Assembly: GCA_003978875.1 (NCBI GenBank)
Contig: QNXQ01000163.1
Coordinates: forward strand, 1-10,517
DNA length: 10,517 nucleotides
Direction of reading: 5' to 3'
Source: Aquifex sp.
GTDB lineage: Bacteria > Aquificota > Aquificia > Aquificales > Aquificaceae
In this document: one piece after another, positions 7,743 to 10,517 of the stretch
Layout: each line of letters starts with the position of its first letter
Numbering within the stretch: the first letter of the stretch is position 1
Program-made: the position numbers and the translations under genes
Notes under the pieces: model-generated
What the model was told of the DNA's origin: nothing
Database searches by the model: none
The model's input: the letters and a program-made list of their open reading frames with translations, nothing else

Positions 7743-8177
7743 TTAGGCTTTTAAAGCATTTAAAACCTTTGTATCAAGTTCAGTCATCTTTAAAACGTTT
7801 CCTGTGTGTGCAAAAGGAATAATTCCCGTAATAGTTGCTCCTGGGAAAAGTGCATTCTCTACAGTATCTATGGACATTTCAAATACGGATACAGGAAAAG
7901 GTATATCATCAATTTTTTCACGGATTTCTTTTGCTGTGCCATAGCAGCTTAAAGCTTTGTCGGGAGCAAATATCTGAATTGCCACTCTTCCAGTCTGCCT
8001 TATATTCTCTGCAGTTTTTGCTTTTGAACTTATGGCAATTCTTAAAGTCCTCTCATCCGTCGGGTATACCCAAGTTATAAAAGTGATGTGAATATTTCCG
8101 TTGTTATCAACTGTAGAAATTACCACGGGAAAAACATTTAAATCCCTCATCAAATCTATTAAATCCCTCGGCAGCAT
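7743..8177 (-). CDS. FMN-binding split-barrel protein of the pyridoxamine-phosphate-oxidase-like superfamily
   Basis: This small protein of 144 residues follows the flavin-reductase / PNPOx-like split-barrel pattern. A short N-terminal helix precedes strands FPVVISTVDNNGNIHITFITW (16-36). A flavin-phosphate-type stretch AISSKAKTAENIRQTGRVAIQIF follows (48-70), and the barrel closes by about residue 120. Members bind FMN, F420 or haem and serve as oxidases, reductases or sensors. I cannot tell which, and it is not a canonical PdxH. ATG 8177 has AAGGAGGTG 5 nt upstream. It heads the minus-strand run, and priA begins 12 nt after its stop. The tail TGNVLKMTELDTKVLNALKA is not a clear encapsulin-loading peptide. 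Confidence 0.8.
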   Translation of the reverse strand: MLPRDLIDLMRDLNVFPVVISTVDNNGNIHITFITWVYPTDERTLRIAISSKAKTAENIRQTGRVAIQIFAPDKALSCYGTAKEIREKIDDIPFPVSVFEMSIDTVENALFPGATITGIIPFAHTGNVLKMTELDTKVLNALKA

Positions 8178-8182
8178 ATTTT

Positions 8183-8191
8183 CACCTCCTT
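8183..8191 (-). promoter_or_regulatory. Strong Shine-Dalgarno of the split-barrel gene
   Basis: AAGGAGGTG lies 5 nt before ATG 8177, at the head of the split-barrel, priA, encapsulin, rluD run. I could not pick a convincing minus-strand promoter further upstream; TAAAAT at 8215-8220 lacks a good -35. Confidence 0.85.
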
Positions 8192-8237
8192 TCTTTAAAT
8201 TCTTTGAACTTTATATTTTAGCCCCTCCCTAAAAGGT

Positions 8238-8266
8238 TTGCCCTTCCTATGCATCAGATATATAAT
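8238..8266 (+). promoter_or_regulatory. Sigma-70-type promoter for ino1
   Basis: TTGCCC (8238-8243) and a perfect TATAAT (8261-8266) are separated by 17 bp. A second TATAAT lies at 8269-8274 but has no -35 partner. Transcription would start about 8273, giving a leader of about 60 nt. The rest of the 158-bp divergent spacer (8178-8335) shows no riboswitch or large hairpin that I can recognise. Confidence 0.7.
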
Positions 8267-8321
8267 TTTATAATAGTACAATAAAGATTATTGAACGCAT
8301 TATTTGAAAGTAAAAAAACAG

Positions 8322-8330
8322 AAGGAGGTG
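8322..8330 (+). promoter_or_regulatory. Strong Shine-Dalgarno that fixes the ino1 start
   Basis: AAGGAGGTG lies 5 nt before ATG 8336. It excludes the longer TTG-initiated reading from 8291, whose first 15 residues look like translated leader. Confidence 0.9.
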
Positions 8331-8335
8331 GCCGA

Positions 8336-9445
8336 ATGGCGGAAAAGAAGGTTAGAGTTGCTATTGTGGGAGTGGGTAATTGTGCAAGCTCTCTCATACA
8401 AGGTATCTACTACTACAAAAAGAAGGGTACCGTTGATGTAAGCGGACTTATGCATGAAGACATAGGCGGTTATAAGCCTTGGGATATTGAAATAGTTGCC
8501 GCTTGGGATATTGATGCAAGAAAAGTAGGCAAAGACGTATCAGAAGCAATATTTGCACCACCTAACTGTACAGCCGTATTTGAACCGGATGTACCCCACA
8601 TGGGTGTTAAGGTAAGAATGGGTAAAGTTCTCGACGGATTCGCTCCTCACATGAAAGACTATCCTCCCGAAAGAACTTTTGTTCTAGCGGATGAAAAAGA
8701 AGATGAACTGGAGGATGTTGTCGCAGTACTTAAAGAAACACAAGCTGATGTACTCATCAACTATGTTCCGGTAGGAGCAGAAAAAGCGGCAAGATTTTAC
8801 GCTGAAGCGTGTTTAAGAGCTGGAGTTTCATTTATAAACGCAATGCCTACCTTTATAGTTTCAGACCCAGAATGGGCTAAGAAGTTTGAAGAAGCAGGAA
8901 TCCCCGTTGTAGGAGATGATATAAAGTCTCAGGTTGGAGCTACTATAGTTCACAGAGTATTAACTCAGCTCTTCGTAGATAGAGGCGTAAAACTTGACAG
9001 AACATATCAGCTCAATTTCGGTGGAAATACCGACTTCCTAAACATGTTGGCAAGAGAAAGACTCAAGACAAAGAAAAAATCCAAAACAGAAGCTGTAACC
9101 TCACTAATTCCCTACGAACTGGGTTGGGAAAATGTTCATATAGGACCTTCAGACTGGGTACCATGGCTCAACGATAGAAAACTCGCATACATAAGAATGG
9201 AGGGAAGACTCTTCGGAGATGTACCTATGTATTTAGAACTCAAACTCGACGTTGAAGACTCTCCAAATAGTGCAGGTTCGATGATAGACGCTATAAGGTG
9301 TGCTAAACTTGCAAGGGATAGAGGTGTTGCAGGACCTCTATATTCTATAAGCGCTTATACAATGAAACACCCTCCTATTCAATATCCCGATTGGCAAGCT
9401 AAGAAGATGGTTGAAGAATTTATCAGAGGAGAAAGAGAAAGATAA
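8336..9445 (+). CDS. ino1: Myo-inositol-1-phosphate synthase (inositol-3-phosphate synthase)
   Basis: It converts glucose 6-phosphate to 1L-myo-inositol 1-phosphate using bound NAD. The Rossmann start VAIVGVGNCASSL (8-20) is the signature of the prokaryotic/archaeal form. GDDIKSQVGAT (193-203), NFGGNTDFLNM (227-237), RLKTKKKSKTEAV (242-254) and the C-terminal LFGDVP/DSPNSAG blocks carry the substrate-site lysines and family motifs. Length is 369 residues, like other prokaryotic enzymes of this type. In hyperthermophiles the product feeds di-myo-inositol phosphate and glycero-phospho-inositol, which are heat and osmotic solutes, as well as inositol lipids. The cytidylyltransferase/DIP-phosphate synthase is not in this window. 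It has its own promoter and strong ribosome site, suggesting high expression. Its TAA directly abuts the convergent mqnA stop. Confidence 0.95.
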   Translation: MAEKKVRVAIVGVGNCASSLIQGIYYYKKKGTVDVSGLMHEDIGGYKPWDIEIVAAWDIDARKVGKDVSEAIFAPPNCTAVFEPDVPHMGVKVRMGKVLDGFAPHMKDYPPERTFVLADEKEDELEDVVAVLKETQADVLINYVPVGAEKAARFYAEACLRAGVSFINAMPTFIVSDPEWAKKFEEAGIPVVGDDIKSQVGATIVHRVLTQLFVDRGVKLDRTYQLNFGGNTDFLNMLARERLKTKKKSKTEAVTSLIPYELGWENVHIGPSDWVPWLNDRKLAYIRMEGRLFGDVPMYLELKLDVEDSPNSAGSMIDAIRCAKLARDRGVAGPLYSISAYTMKHPPIQYPDWQAKKMVEEFIRGERER

Positions 9446-10165
9446 TCACTTTAAAAATTCCAGTTTTGGCTTTTCCTTTTTAAATTTTTTTGAAAGATAT
9501 TCAAAAAATATATCGAGAGACCTTAAATGCTCATCTTTGAGAGAATAATCAATGCAGTCGGTAAAATAGAACCTGTATCTTCCAAAGTTATTTATCGCCT
9601 CTTTAAAAAAGCTGTTTAAGCTTTTAATTATTTCTTTGTGTAGCCTTTTGGAAAAATCTTTATCCGCATCTCTTCTTACCAGAAAAAGGGCAAATACAAA
9701 TGGGAGTTTATGGAATTTGTACCATTCTTCACCTAAATCGTAAACATAAGGATATTCTTCATTTTCCAAGGCTTCATCTCCTATCAGTAGGATAGCTTCC
9801 GCTTCTGATAATTTTTTTTCTTCTGGAAGGAAGCCAAATTTTTCTTCGAATATGTAATAGAGTAAATACCTCGAAGTTAATGAGGCTGATGTAATATTAA
9901 CGCTCTTTATCTCCTCAATAGGTTTATGAGAAAATAGTTTTACCGAACAAACACTTCCTTTTGAAGATATGGAAATATTAGGAAGAATGAGATATTTTTC
10001 AGGAAAAAAAAAGTACTCAACCGATGAAACTATTCCCGCTTGAATCTCACCATTTCTGAGGAGCTTAACCAGTTCAGAGGGAACTCCTTCAATTATAGGA
10101 AAGGATTTTAATTTGTGGAATAACGGTATAGTATTTACATAAGAAACCTTTCCTACCTTGAACAT
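9446..10165 (-). CDS. mqnA: Chorismate dehydratase MqnA (futalosine menaquinone pathway)
   Basis: MqnA dehydrates chorismate to 3-[(1-carboxyvinyl)oxy]benzoate, the first step of futalosine-dependent menaquinone synthesis. It has a periplasmic-binding-protein fold without a signal peptide. Recognisable motifs are KVSYVNTIPLF (6-16), AGIVSSVEYF (43-52), ITSASLTSRYLL (91-102), GDEAL (129-133), and YDLGEEW with LPFVFALF (142-161). Length is 239 residues, slightly short for the family. No other mqn gene is nearby, matching the scattered pathway genes of Aquificales. ATG 10165 lies only 17 nt after the 3' CCA of tRNA-fMet on the same strand, with no clear Shine-Dalgarno or intervening terminator. 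It is probably expressed from the tRNA transcript. Confidence 0.92.
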   Translation of the reverse strand: MFKVGKVSYVNTIPLFHKLKSFPIIEGVPSELVKLLRNGEIQAGIVSSVEYFFFPEKYLILPNISISSKGSVCSVKLFSHKPIEEIKSVNITSASLTSRYLLYYIFEEKFGFLPEEKKLSEAEAILLIGDEALENEEYPYVYDLGEEWYKFHKLPFVFALFLVRRDADKDFSKRLHKEIIKSLNSFFKEAINNFGRYRFYFTDCIDYSLKDEHLRSLDIFFEYLSKKFKKEKPKLEFLK

Positions 10166-10182
10166 CGAAAAGAGGATTTAAC

Positions 10183-10259
10183 TGGTTGCGGGGGCGGGAT
10201 TTGAACCCGCGACCTCCGGGTTATGAGCCCGGCGAGCTACCAGGCTGCTCCACCCCGCG
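10183..10259 (-). tRNA. Initiator tRNA, tRNA-fMet (anticodon CAT)
   Basis: The gene is 77 nt with an encoded CCA (10183-10185). The acceptor arm begins CGCGGGG and ends CCCCGCA, leaving the C1-A72 mismatch that marks bacterial initiator tRNA for formylation. The anticodon stem has the three consecutive G-C pairs (GGG/CCC) needed for P-site binding. The CAT anticodon is complementary to 10223-10225. The D-arm and T-arm (GTTCAAATC) are standard, and the whole resembles E. coli tRNA-fMet closely. The 5' end is only 31 bp from the inferred end of an insertion sequence, and mqnA follows 17 nt downstream. Confidence 0.98.
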
Positions 10260-10272
10260 TTGCCAAAAACTA

Positions 10273-10301
10273 AATATACAATAACTCCACGGTTATGTCA
10301 A
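10273..10301 (-). promoter_or_regulatory. Promoter of tRNA-fMet with its -35 inside the insertion-sequence end
   Basis: On the minus strand, a perfect TTGACA (10296-10301) is followed after exactly 17 bp by TATATT (10273-10278), one mismatch from consensus. Transcription would start about 10266, some 7 nt before the tRNA. The -35 falls inside the inferred IS terminal sequence, whose outer base I place at 10291. The -10 is in flanking chromosomal DNA. Confidence 0.7.
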
Positions 10302-10517
10302 GTAGTGACGGGAAGGGGTTCTTACCCAAAAAGATGATAGTAGGTAAAAAGAGCGAGAGCATAATGGAGAGAGCGAAAAGACCGGAAGAAGGCTTTAATC
10401 TTTCGCTTAAATGCTACTAACTTGTCCCTTAGCTTAGAATGCAATGCTTCGTTTCTATTGACTCTCCCATACTTCCTCACTATGTGCCTATCCCTCGGTA
10501 GCCATTCATATATTCTA
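10291..10517 (-). mobile_element. End of an IS1-type insertion sequence, partial
   Basis: The segment runs from an inferred outer terminus at GGTTATGTCAAGTAGTGACG (10291-10310) to the window edge and contains the transposase C-terminus reading toward that terminus. IS1-family ends usually begin GGT or GGN, which is why I place the border at 10291. The matching left end and the 8- or 9-bp target duplication (predicted copy ending at 10290, AACTCCAC) would lie outside the window, so the boundary is an inference. A short GGGT/ACCC palindrome (10316-10327) spans the transposase stop. Confidence 0.65.
10322..10517 (-). CDS. IS1-family transposase, C-terminal 64 residues
   Basis: This frame, too short for a simple length cutoff, reads through the window edge and stops at TAA (10322-10324). 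The visible part contains RDRHIVRKYGRVNRNEALHS, then KLRDKLVAFKRK and an aromatic-rich tail ending YYHLFG. The asparagine-x-x-E block with the following basic LR-x-x-L-x-x-FKRK segment resembles the C-terminal end of IS1-type DDE transposases. The Glu in NRNEALHS is a candidate for the last catalytic acid. The remainder, including the other acidic residues, is outside. There is no frameshift in this part, but whether the whole gene is intact cannot be judged. Confidence 0.75.
   Translation of the reverse strand, partial: RIYEWLPRDRHIVRKYGRVNRNEALHSKLRDKLVAFKRKIKAFFRSFRSLHYALALFTYYHLFG

Noticed and set aside
8291..8335. A 15-residue extension of ino1 from TTG 8291
   Set aside because: A strong Shine-Dalgarno sits directly before ATG 8336, and the extension has no family similarity.
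8178..8335. A riboswitch or structured leader in the divergent spacer upstream of ino1
   Set aside because: The predicted leader is about 60 nt and AT-rich, with no stable nested stems or known aptamer pattern.
9430..9500. A bidirectional terminator between ino1 and mqnA
   Set aside because: The stop codons abut with no GC-rich hairpin. T-runs occur inside mqnA, but only a 3-bp stem precedes them.
10316..10327. GGGT/ACCC hairpin at the transposase stop, as terminator
   Set aside because: The stem is 4 bp with no following T-run, so it is unlikely to end transcription before tRNA-fMet.

Overview
This window reads as a piece of the chromosome of a hyperthermophilic Aquificales bacterium, most likely Aquifex aeolicus or a very close relative. 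The evidence is the moderate-to-low GC, the Lys/Glu-rich proteins, and tightly packed short gene runs with no functional theme. The gene set also fits: a futalosine-pathway mqnA, an inositol-phosphate synthase, an encapsulin, and a short TyrA whose active-site residues match those I recall from the A. aeolicus enzyme.

Layout. Positions 1-2525 hold a minus-strand run: a small outer-membrane beta-barrel protein, a DegT/DnrJ-family sugar aminotransferase, and the 5' part of lepA, which is cut by the window edge. The divergent plus-strand pair tyrA-exbB (2574-3868) overlaps by one base and converges on the next run. Positions 3835-8177 are a second minus-strand run, transcribed as FMN-type split-barrel protein, priA, encapsulin, rluD. 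A 158-bp divergent spacer (8178-8335) carries a good promoter for ino1 (8336-9445). ino1 abuts the convergent mqnA with no bases between the stops. mqnA lies 17 nt downstream of the initiator tRNA (tRNA-fMet, CAT), on the same strand. The right edge (about 10291-10517) is the end of an IS1-type insertion sequence, with the C-terminus of its transposase.

Most notable points. (1) The inferred IS end carries a perfect outward-facing TTGACA, exactly 17 bp from a TATATT in the flanking DNA and just upstream of tRNA-fMet. The initiator tRNA, and probably mqnA behind it, may be driven by a hybrid IS/chromosome promoter. (2) The PriA homologue keeps its DNA-binding N-terminus, most of the zinc-binding cysteines and the C-terminal domain, but has lost all recognisable helicase motifs. 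(3) A family-1-type encapsulin shell gene has no recognisable ferritin-like or peroxidase cargo beside it. The nearest plausible partner is the small split-barrel flavoprotein two genes upstream. Those two genes and ino1 are the only ones in the window with a near-perfect Shine-Dalgarno. (4) The encapsulin has exactly two cysteines, both in the predicted E-loop.

No stretch longer than 300 bases lacks a gene. I saw no CRISPR array, rRNA or riboswitch.
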